DNA from: Leucosporidium creatinivorum
Lineage: Eukaryota > Basidiomycota > Microbotryomycetes > Leucosporidiales > Leucosporidiaceae
DNA length: 64,000 nucleotides
Assembly: GCA_001600635.1 (NCBI GenBank)
Contig: BCKL01000004.1
Span: 724,044 to 788,043 of the forward strand
Direction of reading: 5' to 3'
The position numbers and the translations under genes are program-made. The notes below the pieces were generated by a model. That model worked only from the letters and a program-made list of their open reading frames with translations. It ran no database searches and was not told the DNA's origin. Shown in pieces: positions 33,750 through 43,289 of this stretch (position 1 is the stretch's first letter; each line of letters begins with the position of its first letter).

Positions 33750-35018
33750 TTACACAGCGGCACTCTGTGCTTGCCAAGCGACAGGACCGGCGCGCTGGAG
33801 ACGGAAGTGAGAGTTATCAGCGAGGCTACGACCGTGTGGCCGTGGTCTGGAGCCATACCCTAACCCTTTCGATCATCTTGAACTCCAGAGCTCGTCGCTC
33901 AGCGACATCGGAGGAGAATTGGAGAAGTTGCTGAGAGCGAAGTCCGAGGGTCAGCCTCGGCTCGGGACGCGTAGTCGGTTCTGCTGATCATGTAGAGACA
34001 GCTCACAATGTCTAGTATGTCGTCGATAAGCTTGGGAGGCGTCCCAGCCTTCAAGTCGTGGACGAGAATCTCGCGCACTCGCGCCTTCGGCTCGCTCCTG
34101 ACCAAGTCCATCACGGCCAGCGCATCCTTGCCAAGCGGCGTGGCCATCTTGGAGCCCTCCTTGAGCGTTTCTAACCATCGGAATTGAGCTGCGCCTCCGC
34201 CAGTGGGAGAAAGGGGAAGCAGCCGAGGGCTACAGACTGGAGCCTGATCGAGGCTGCCGAAAGCCGAACACCGAGGTCGCGAGTCGCGAGTCAGCCGCCT
34301 GTGCCCGCCAGCGTGAGAGAGACATACATATCGAAAGCAAACCGGCTCACGAGGTGCATAGATCTCTCCCGTCTTGAGGTCCCGGGCAATTAGCCTGACC
34401 AAGCCCAACGCAGAGTCAGTTCGCCTAGCTCCTTCAAAGGCCCTTGCGAAGTCGGGATTGACGTGAGTAGGCAGTTTGTCTGATTGGGCGTCCTTGGCGT
34501 GACCGAAGGGAACTACGTGAGCGTCGTCAATGGTGAAGCGCTCTCGTATCGTCTCGGGGCGAGGATCCCAAGACACGCCCAGGATGAGCAGGTGTGTGCC
34601 GGTAAGTTGGTCGGGTTTGCCTAGCCGGAAGGCGGAGCGCATGGCGAGAATGCAGTACTCGCTCGTCACCTCGTTCCACCGTACGTCCAGCGTATCCTTC
34701 ATCGCCGAGGCCGAAGGATTGGACATGGCGAGCGTTTCGTCGACCTCGGCTTGACGCTGCGCCGCTTTACACGCCTTGCCGTGCTTCTTGCGCCAGGCGG
34801 CGTGCTGACATTCAGTCGAGCAGCTGAGAGCACCAGCGATTAGCTCGGCGCGTCCTCCGCCGCATTCCGCTCTCGCCTACTCACTAGGTGACAGTTCGAC
34901 AACCCGAGCAGAGCTTCGCCGGGAGTGTCGTTCCTTCTCCGACATCCTTTGAGCATCCTCCGCACTTTGCGACGTTGCCACGCACAGGCTTTCGGCTAAG
35001 GATTTCGGCGCGGTTAAT
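33750..35018 (-). pseudogene. MYND zinc-finger protein, copy C (start codon apparently lost)
   Basis: Exons 5' to 3': 34885..35018, 34343..34823, 34007..34243, 33865..33930, 33750..33794; about 320 codons, all in phase. The finger reads CGGC, CSGC, Y-CSTEC, HAAWRKKH and C. Shared family blocks are ILAMRSAFRLGK, SWDPRPETIRERFTID, LARAF-like helices and VMDLVRSEP. The position equivalent to the ATG of copy A is ATT here (35016-35018). In-frame ATGs exist only further upstream, near 35257 and 35354, within leader-like sequence. The second donor is ambiguous: GTGAGC after 34351 would shift frame, whereas GTTTGC after 34343 keeps it. The copy may use an upstream ATG, and otherwise looks whole. Confidence 0.6.
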
Positions 35019-35360
35019 TCCAGGAGGGGGAGGGGGTTGGCCGGGGAGGGGGATTGGAGGTGTGTAGAGCGTGTGCCGAGCTTTCCTGCGCTTCCCCGAG
35101 AGCTGTCGGCGGCGGTCGAGACGAGAAGCAAGTTGTGGGAGGAAAGAAAGAGGCGAAACGAGCCGTCGCCCCCTTGTCCTCGGAGAGGGTGTCGAGTCGG
35201 AACACAAGTGCGACCCAGTGAATAGGTACAGAGTGAATCTAGAAGCCTTCTGGAGCATTTCTGACCCACCTGGAGCTCTTGCAGACGACACAAGGTCGAG
35301 CTCGGCGATGGCGCTTCGCAGTTGGCGGAGTTTTAAGCGCCGACGAAGAAACATCGAGGA
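35019..35360 (-). repeat. 5' flank of MYND unit C (duplicated)
   Basis: Homologous to about 2630-2936 on the plus strand (5' flank of copy A); see that entry. It remains open in frame with the first exon, so a longer N-terminus cannot be excluded. Confidence 0.65.
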
Positions 35361-35519
35361 CTAGCAATACACCTCGGCAGCTCTTGAGGACTGTAGGGCA
35401 GCATTCTCGACGCACGGGAGGTAACAGATACAACAAGCTCTGCCATCGCTAGCCCTTCGCCGCGACCGCTCTCTCGCGCCAAGCTGTCGAGGAAAGTCCA
35501 GAACTGCGACTCTACCAAT

Positions 35520-36924
35520 TCACCACTGCTTGTCTACACTGCCGTCTACTCCTCCCAACAGCTTCGCCAACTTCTCCACTACGGCCTTGCACTCCTCCTC
35601 CGTCCCGACCGTAATCCTCAAGCAAGCCTCACACCCGACCTCATTCCCCCTGAATCTCACAACGACCTTATCCTCCCTCGCCATCTTCTCATACACTCGT
35701 TGCGCCTTGGCGTTATCCGGCTTTCCCTCTTTATCACCCACTTGGGCGAGAAGGAAGTTGGCGTGAGGGGCGCCGAGGATTTGGAGGATGGAGGGGAGGG
35801 CGAGGAGGGCGGTGGTGAGGGTGGTGCGGTTGGTGAGGAGGGTGGAGATGTTCTTGTTGAAAAGGGTTAGGCCGGAGGTGGAGAGAGCGCGCTTGGCGAG
35901 AGTGGCGGTCGGAGTGGAGATGTTGTAGGGGGCTTTGATATTGTTGAGGACTTGGATAATCTCGGGGGAGGAGAAGGCGAGACCGAGACTGTGAAGAGAG
36001 AGGAGAGGTCAGCCTTGACATGAAGAGCAATAACAGGCAAGACAACTCACCGAATCGCAGCGAGACCGAATCCCTTGCTGAGCGTCTGCAGCACGACCAA
36101 GTTACTCCATCCCTCCTCGACCAGCAGCTTGATCGCCGATGACCCCTCGGGTCCGAAATCAATGTAAGCCTCGTCAACGATGACCAGTCCCGTGTAGTCG
36201 GGGTTGGCGAGGACAGCTCGGATGTCGTCGAGGGGGATGAGTGTGCCGGTAGGGTTGCCGGGAGAGCAGAGGAAGGTGAGCTTGATGGGATTGGGAGTGG
36301 CAGCAGCGGCAGAGAGGGTCGCGTTGATCTGTTCGATGGCGGCCATTAGCTGAAAGCCAGCCGGGAGGGCGCTCGGCGCTGACTCACCTCGTCAACCTTT
36401 GGCCTGAAAGCACCTCCCTCGACGTCCAAGTTCAACTTGACGACCTCTACATCATTGATCTGAGCGCAAACGCTGTACATGCCGTATGTAGGAGGGCAGA
36501 CGAGCACTCGATCCTTGCCGGGGATGCACGAGATGCGGAAGAGCAAGTCGATGGCCTCGTCTGATCCTACGCCGAGGAAGATGTTGTCGGGTGAGGGTAC
36601 GTTGCGGAAGGTGCAGATTTGCTGCTTGAGATCGAGGTGGAGTGGGGAGGGGTAGCGGTGAAGTGAGAGGTCGTCGAAGGCGCCTGTTGCCGCGAGAGCA
36701 TGGGAATCAGCGAGCTGTACCCGAGTAGAAGCAGCAGGAGATTCACCTTCATCTAAATTAGCTCCTGGCGATGGGAGCGAGTGACCGAGAGCGTTCTCGT
36801 TGGCGTCCAAGAGGATGCCCTCATCGTAATCGTCTCGGGCGCAACGGTAAGGCTGCAGGGCCAAAATGTTCTTGCGAATCGCCTTGTCCAGCCTGAATTG
36901 AGCGGGTTTCGGTGTAACAGTCAT
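35520..36924 (-). CDS. HIS5: histidinol-phosphate aminotransferase
   Basis: Exons 5' to 3': 36388..36924, 36051..36349, 35520..35988; 434 residues. This is a class I/II PLP aminotransferase of the HisC type: ILLDANENALG near the N-terminus, FLGVGSDEAIDLLFR, PPTYGMYSVCAQ, LCSPGNPTGTLIP, IVDEAYIDFGPEG and TLSKGFGLAAIRLG, with the PLP-binding Lys at about residue 271. It converts imidazole-acetol phosphate plus glutamate to L-histidinol phosphate, step 7 of histidine biosynthesis. The length is usual for fungi, with a Ser/Ala-rich insertion near residue 55. It is divergent from CIA1, with only 121 bases between start codons. Confidence 0.95.
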
Positions 36925-37045
36925 TTTGTCGAATTAGAAGCAGCGAGAAGTAGGAGGGAAAGAGGTGCAAGTTGACTCGTCGGCAGCTCTCCCTCCGCGA
37001 TTACGGGCGACTTTCTTGACTCTTCAAATCGACCTACAGAAGGGC
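36925..37045. promoter_or_regulatory. very short divergent promoter HIS5 / CIA1
   Basis: 121 bases separate the two start codons. A TGACTC word, the core of the Gcn4-type site (TGASTCA), lies at 36974-36979 as TTGACTCGTC, and a CTTGACTCTTC lies at 37015-37025. Control of HIS5 by a Gcn4-like factor is plausible but inferred. Confidence 0.35.
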
Positions 37046-38644
37046 ATGACTCGGATCCAAGAGATTGTTACGCTAACAGGGCACACAGATAGGGGTGAGC
37101 TACAGCTCCCACTGCTAGGCTACAGAGCTCAGCAGCTAATCGCGCTCTCCTCGAACAGCCTGGCACGTCTCATGGTCCCCTGCAGCTCCCATCCTAGCCT
37201 CGTGCTCCTCCGACAAATCTGTACGATTATACTCGTACACCCCACTCCCCTCTCCTCGCTTCCAGCTCCAATCGACGATTCCCACCTCGCATCAACGCAC
37301 CGTTCGCTCCCTCTCCTTCTCTCCCACCGGCGCGACCCTCTCGACCGCTTCGTTCGATTCAACTGTAGGCATCTGGCAGCAAGCGGATGAGGCGGGCATT
37401 GATGATGGAGCGACTGGGACTGCAGCGGATGGAGAGTGGGAAGCAGTGGATCCGCTGGAAGGGCATGAGAGCGAGTGCAAGAGTGTAGAGTGGAGTGCGG
37501 ATGGCAGGCTGTTGGCTTCGTGTAGTAGGGACAAGAGCGTATGGGTCTGGGAAGGTGAGTTCCAGCTTCGGTGTTGAGATTCGAGGCGCGTCGGCGAGAG
37601 GAAAGCTGACCTTCGCTCTCTGCACCTCGATAGCTGTCGGTCCAGCAGAGTTCGAATGTCTAGCAGTACTCATGGAGCACACTCAAGACGTCAAGTCGGT
37701 GACCTGGCACCCTTCCGAGGAGGTGGGTCGGTCGTCTCGGCTTCCCTCCAGCTCGGTTTCGCTGACCTCCATCTCCTTCCAACAGCTGCTCGCCTCAGCC
37801 TCCTACGACGACACCATAAAGCTCTTCTCCGCCGACCCCTACGACGACGAATGGGCCTGTCACACGACCCTAACCTCGCACACCGCGACCGTCTGGTCCA
37901 TCTCCTTCTCCCCCTGCGGCAACTACCTCGCCTCCGCAGGCGACGACCTCGTCATCAAGATCTGGGGGCGCGATTCCCTCGTCACTCCTTCCTCGGAGGA
38001 ATTGGGAGAATTGGGAGAAGCGAAGAGGGAGGAGGGAGGCAGGATGGGGCCTTGGAGTAGTGGGGGTGTGAGGATCGGAGACAAGGAGAGGTGGAAGTGG
38101 AGTTATAAGGGCGAGATTGAGGGGGCGCATGAGAGGACGATTTATGCGGTCGATTGGGGGAAAGGAGGGGTCAGCGCCGAGGAAGGGGGGCTAGGAAGGA
38201 TCGTCTCGTGTGGTGGGGATGGCAAGATTAATGTCTTCCAGCTCGTGAGTCTTCTCCCATATTTGAGCTTCTTTCTATAGGAGCGCAGCTGACTCGCCCG
38301 TCGACCCACAGAGCAAGCCCTCCACCGCCGGCGAGATGCCCTCCCACTCCCTCCTCTCCACAATCGAATCAGCTCACGGCGTCTCGGACGTCAACCACGT
38401 CTCCTGGTGCAAACTTTCGCCCGCCAAAGCTGCTGATACCCTGCGGCGATTGGAGGGAGGCGAGGGCGAGGATGAGGGAGAGAAGATGGACACTGAGGCC
38501 GAGACGGAGCAGCAGGAGGAGGACCCGCGGTGGAAGGGAGTGGAGAATATGTTCGCCAGTGCGGGAGATGATGGGGAGGTCAAGGTGTGGGTCGTTGGAG
38601 AGGAGGGCGTGGAGCCAACATCGACGGCCGAGACGAAGGAATAG
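37046..38644 (+). CDS. CIA1: cytosolic iron-sulfur assembly WD40 protein Cia1
   Basis: Model: join(37046..37094,37159..37554,37634..37722,37786..38244,38312..38644), 441 residues. Seven WD-like repeats can be followed: AWHVSWSP...KSVRLY, HQRTVRSLSFSP...STVGIW, HESECKSVEWSADGR...KSVWVW, HTQDVKSVTWHP...DTIKLF, HTATVWSISFSP...LVIKIW, AHERTIYAVDW...KINVF and VNHVSWCK...GEVKVW. The pairing of SECKSVEWS with DVKSVTWHP is typical of CIAO1/Cia1. Cia1 is the propeller of the CIA targeting complex that hands Fe-S clusters to nuclear and cytosolic apoproteins. It is longer than the usual 330-350 residues because of Glu/Asp-rich insertions in repeat 5-6 and repeat 7 loops. It is convergent with the kinase. 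Confidence 0.88.
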
Positions 38645-38761
38645 AACATCTCGCCTTCCGCTCGCTCTTCTTGGTTGAGACCTGCGAATATGCTACAAGA
38701 GAGGCGAGTGACTTGTACAACAGTATCACGACTACCGCTTCCTCTTTCAACGACATCCCAC

Positions 38762-40292
38762 TCAAACAGCCACCCTCGTATCCTTCCCCTCGCCGATGAA
38801 CGTCGGCCTCCTCTCCAACGCCGAAGGGGTCGTCGGATCGTCCTCCTCCTCCCCATCCCCGGCTGCAGTACTAGGGTCCAAAAAAGTCTCTTGCGGTGGT
38901 AGTGGCACGGGATCCTCGTGTTCGACAGGACTCGCGGGGCGGGATTTGGCGGCTAGGAGCCACGGGTGGTGTAGCGCTTCGGCGGCGGTCATGCGCTTGT
39001 CGGGGTCCACTACGAGGAGCTTGCGGATGAAGTCTTTGGCTGTGGGTTTGAGGGCTAGGTCAGCGATGCGCTTCAGAGGGGTGGGAGAGGTGCAAGACGA
39101 ACCCTCCTCCGAGATGTTCTCCCAGGTGCGAGGAAAGTAGAGCTCCGTCGTCCTTGCTTCCTCGGCGATCTGGGTGGGGATCGTAGCGCGATAAGGGAAC
39201 CTCCCTCCCATCATCGCAAACGTGATGACCCTGCGCCACGAGGCTGGTCAGCTCTCTAATCCCCTTCGCCGAACCTGGCATCCACTCACCCTAAGCTCCA
39301 GCAATCAGCAGGGATCCCATACCCATCGCTCGAGTACATCTCCGGTGCGCTGTAGCCTGCTGAGCCGGCGATGACATGCAGCTTCTGCTCTGGCTTGATC
39401 TCGACGGCGAGGCCAAAGTCCGAGACGACACAATCGTCGTGGCCCATGCCGTTCTGACCTGGTGGGTTGCGGTAGAGGATCTGTGGGTACAGAGAGGTCA
39501 GCTATGGATGGATATCGCGCAGAGCGAGACGACATACGTTCTCGGGCTTGAGATCTCGGTGCACGACGCCGCGAGAAGCGAGGTAGGCCACGGCATCCTG
39601 GTTCGGTCGTCTCATTAGCTTGATTTCCCTGTTCGAGGATGTGGGAGACACTCACTGCCAACGCATAAGTCACCTCCCTCGCCTCCTCCTCTCCAAACCT
39701 CCCCACATCAATCAAATGCTCGTACAGCTCTCCTCCCGCCGCGAGCTCAAAGACGAGGTAGAACTTGTCCCTCGATTCGAACCATTCCCGCAAATGAACG
39801 ATATGAGGGTGAACCAGAGTGGCGAGCGAGTTCTGTCGGACTACTTGCGTGGGGATGTCGCTGATCTTGGCCTGCAGGGAGGGAGCAGAGTGAGCTTCGG
39901 GATCGGCCATGGTGGGAGAGCGGACGGACCTTGGGGATGATCTTGATGGCCACCTGTATCGTAGCAGCGGTTAGCTCTTCTGTCCCTGTCGCTCATAGCT
40001 CCCCGCTGCTTCTTCAACTCACCTCATCTCCAGTCTCTAATGACGTTGCCTGCTTCACCTCGCCGAATCCACCTCTGTAGAGCAGCAGGAGGTCAGCTGA
40101 GGTATTCGAACCCTTCCTAGCCACAGGACCCACGCTCCCAGGTGTCGGCCGATGCGATATTGCCTCTTCCTCTTGCTGTTTGAAGCCGCGCAGAAAGGCG
40201 GGGAAGTCAGCAACTTGCCGCTGGGGGCTGCTGCAGTACAGGAGGATGAACACGTACTGTGAGGAAGGCTGGCCAGTGAAATAGTCGAGCAT
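38762..40292 (-). CDS. Ca2+/calmodulin-dependent-type protein kinase
   Basis: Exons 5' to 3': 40258..40292, 40134..40175, 40023..40074, 39930..39953, 39656..39871, 39538..39597, 39290..39480, 38762..39230; 362 residues. A complete kinase: glycine loop GAGGFGEV (about 25-32), VAIK Lys47, HRDLKPEN 136-143, DFG 164-166, APE, then GLG-like CWSLGVITF. The catalytic domain ends LHHPWL. The CAMK-family features (N-terminal short lead RKRQYRIGRHLG, LVFELAAGGELYEHL, ISEEGSSC insertion) favour a CMK1/CaMKI relative. The C-terminal tail of about 55 residues is acidic and Pro-rich and lacks an obvious basic amphipathic calmodulin-binding helix, so calcium control is unproven. Six of the eight exons are shorter than 200 bases. 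Confidence 0.85.
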
Positions 40293-41325
40293 CGTGTGCT
40301 CGGGCGTTGGGAGGCGAAGTCGATGAGATGAGGCGGGAGGGAGAGAGCGGTCGGCGGCAAGCTCCGAAGGGCAACTTCGCTGGTGGCTTTCACAGGCCGA
40401 AACTGTGTTCGGTTGAGGCTAAGTTGGTACTTTGTGATGAGAGGAAGGAGAAGAGTGAGTGAAGCGGAACACGGAAAGCTCGCTTGTTCGACTCTTGGCG
40501 ATCCAAGTCCGCCTTCACCGAGCCTCCGAGTCAGGCCACCAAGCTGCTCGCTGTGGGCCAAGCTTTCGACTTGTTCTGGTGAAGGATTTGCCGAGCAGGA
40601 AGCAAGACCTGACTTTGGCAACATCCTCTACACCACGACCTGCGCCTCTCATCGCAGCAGGCCGGAATCATCTCTCTCGGCCCTCGCCAGCTCAGGTTTT
40701 TGCTGCCTGCACCAGCTTCGAGGGTTCTCAACAATCCCTATACGGATAGAAGATGTATTATGATGCTCTTGAGGTCATCGGGAAGTTTTCGAGAGTCGAG
40801 GCAGGCCACCAAGGCCGCCTGAGAGCGAGAGTGCCCTTCACCGAGCGCCGAACTCCATTCCTGCTCTTCCTGAGGCGTCTTGCTGCACTGTGAAGGCAGC
40901 AACAGCTTGAGCAAGATTCGAAGGACTACTTGAGCCGCTGCTCGGCTGGTATAAAACGGTACAACTATCTGCCCACTCTACCCCAAGGTCCCCTGCGAAA
41001 CTTCATCGCCGAGCTTGCCCTGACGCTGCCTGTTGGATCTGTAGGGAGATTGATCGGGCTCGCGAGGGGCTTGAACCGAGCTTTGATTGCCAGCACGAAG
41101 CACGGAGCCGAGTAGAAAGCGACTCGGCCGCTCGCTTCGAAGCGCTTCGTCTCTTGCTCTCCTCCCATCCTCTCGCTCGCCTCACTTCTCGACGCTACCG
41201 CCTACGACCACCTTCGAGCGAGCTCGGGACACATTTTGCAACTTCAGAACGACTACGGCACTACAGCCCTATCCGGCCAGCCCTTGTCGCCCTCCTAACG
41301 GACTCGCCTCAGCTCAGCTCAGCTC
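40293..41325. other. intergenic, upstream of MYND copy D
   Basis: No gene is seen. GGTATAAAACGG at about 40949-40960 is a good TATA-like sequence, 370 bases before copy D. The last 180 bases resemble the copy B leader. Confidence 0.4.
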
Positions 41326-42463
41326 ATGGCGGAGCCAGCCTTCGAATCGCGGGTTGTCGATTGGTGCGCAACTTGCCGAAAGGATCTGGAGAAAAGTGCA
41401 CAGCTGCTTTGTAGTCGCTGTAAGACGTGCTTCTAGTGAGTCGCGTTTCTTTGCCCGCGACTGAGGACGTGACCTCATCGTCTCGCTCTTCACAAAGCTG
41501 CTCCAAGGAGTGCCAGGTAGGTCTCGTCGAGTCCCTGGGAGCAGAATAGAAGGATGAACGCGTCCTTTCACCCGCAGGTGCAAGACTGGCCTCAGCATAA
41601 GCGCGTTTGCCGGACTCTCCAAGCGCGAGCTCAGCATGTCGAGGAGCAAAGCCTCAAGCGACCCGAGACGACCTACATGCTTCGGGATTTGGACACAGCA
41701 ACTCCTCACTACCTGCACTACGTCACTTCAGTCGCCTTTCGCTCTGCTTTCCGCCTCGGTCGAACTCCCGACCGAACTGCCTCCCATTACCTCCGCGTCG
41801 ACTTCCTCTACGACCCAGAGCCTGCCGACATTCCGAAGCGGTTCAAATTCCTGGAGGCTCGGTCGGTATCGTTCGTCGAGGCGCTCGCAAAAACGACGGA
41901 TCCTCGCGCTCGCTCCGAGCTGCAGCATGCGCTCGATACTGCACGGGCTCGAGATCAAGTGCCTCGTCCCGAGCATCAGAAGTCCTACGTTTTTGGCGCT
42001 CTGCAGCTCATGGCTCGCCATGTCCGGACTCATCAGTCCCGTGGCATCAGTGAGCGACCTCTCTCGATCCAGCCGACCGCCGACCGAGCGCCGAGAGCTG
42101 ACCTTCTTTCGCCCATGCAGTGAGGTCTAACTTCTGCATCGACGCGAGCGACGAGGATCTCCCCTTCCACGAAGTTCCGACCAACGAGAACTGGGCTGCG
42201 ACGCTCAAGCAAGCCCTCACGGGTCCGCCGCTGAGCAATCAGCAGCTTACGATCCTCGACTGGTCCGAAAGCTTCGGAGTCGAGAAGACCAACGTGATTG
42301 TTCGCGGACTAGCTATTGAGCAGCAGAGGATGCTGGCGGCCAATCCTTCGATGGTGAGCAGCCAGAGATGAGCTTCGGACCCGAGCTTCTCGCTGATGCC
42401 CTCTTTCAGCCGATTCCAACAGCCACGCCAAATACTTTCTACAGAGATCGAGTGCTGTACTGA
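41326..42463 (+). CDS. MYND zinc-finger protein, copy D (intact)
   Basis: Model: join(41326..41435,41498..41516,41578..42049,42121..42353,42410..42463), 295 residues. An N-terminal zf-MYND begins almost at once: CATC, CSRC, then Y-CSKEC over intron 1, H and C (Cys/His spacing C-x2-C-x9-C-x2-C). The second exon has just 19 bases. The rest (VAFRSAFRLGRTPDR, YDPEPADIPKRFKF, ARHVRTH, NENWAATLKQAL, TILDW, FYRDRVLY at the end) is shared with copies B, A and C but matches no family I can name. MYND fingers are protein-protein contacts, often in chromatin regulators, but no SET or other catalytic domain is present. This is the reference member: all splice sites are canonical and all phases agree. Confidence 0.75.
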
Positions 42464-43289
42464 GGTGAGCCTTCCTCTCCTCGCCTGGTTGACTGTCGAG
42501 CTGACCTCTCTCGCGTCGACAGGTCGTCGGCTTCCTTCCCTCCAACTTGCCTCGCGCTATCTCACAATCCCCACTGAGCAAACCTAGCCATCACACCCTT
42601 CTAGACCTTTCTTTCGCTTGCAGTCAGCTGTAGCCGGAAACGAGCTTGCCTCGTTGTAGACTTGGCCGAGCGAGAGACGACTTCGCGAGCGGCTCGAGAG
42701 CGGGGAGGAAGAGAGGTGCGCCGAGGCCAGTAGAGAGCAGAGCTACGAGGACTCGAGCAGAGACGCTCTGCTTGCACCCTCACTCGACGAGCGCGTACAG
42801 GCAAGCAGCAGGGTTGTTCGACAGCGTTGCCGAACTTCTCGTTCGGCCTCAGGCTCCTGCCTCTCTCGCTCCTCGACCCATCAGCTCACCTTCAGGCATG
42901 TATATGATCTCCTCACAGCGTTTCGAAAAGCATGTCGTAGTGCTTTGCTGCGATACGCTGTGACTCGGCTGGTCTCTTCAGTGATGGTCATGAGTCTGCA
43001 CATTGCATCGCCGAGCTCGAGTCTCGGGGCGTCTGGAGTGCTGCAGGACGTTCTGCTTCGGCTGGATCCTTAAGAGTCAAGGCGGATGCGTCACTCCGAG
43101 CCATGGAGTCGTGTTGGTGCCAAAGTGTCGCTGAGCTGTCGCGTAGAGCTCTCGCCGAGTCCAATCTCTCGCCGTCTTCTATGGCCGACTCCAGTATGGG
43201 TTCAATGTCCATCGTTCCGTGGTCGCGCAACATATACAGTGAAAGTCTAAACAACCAGAGAACAGAAGAGATGAGAGATGAGATGCAGT
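42464..43289. repeat. 3' flank of MYND unit D (duplicated) and spacer
   Basis: About 42530-42900 matches 6090-6460, the 3' flank of copy B; a landmark is GAGACGACTTCGCGAGCGGC at both sites. The duplicated unit therefore extends about 400 bases past the stop codon. The rest to 43289 has no recognisable feature. Confidence 0.7.

Noticed and set aside
33600-33860. CCCTAACCC-like word near 33858 as telomere-type repeat
   Set aside because: A single occurrence inside a MYND intron; no tandem array.
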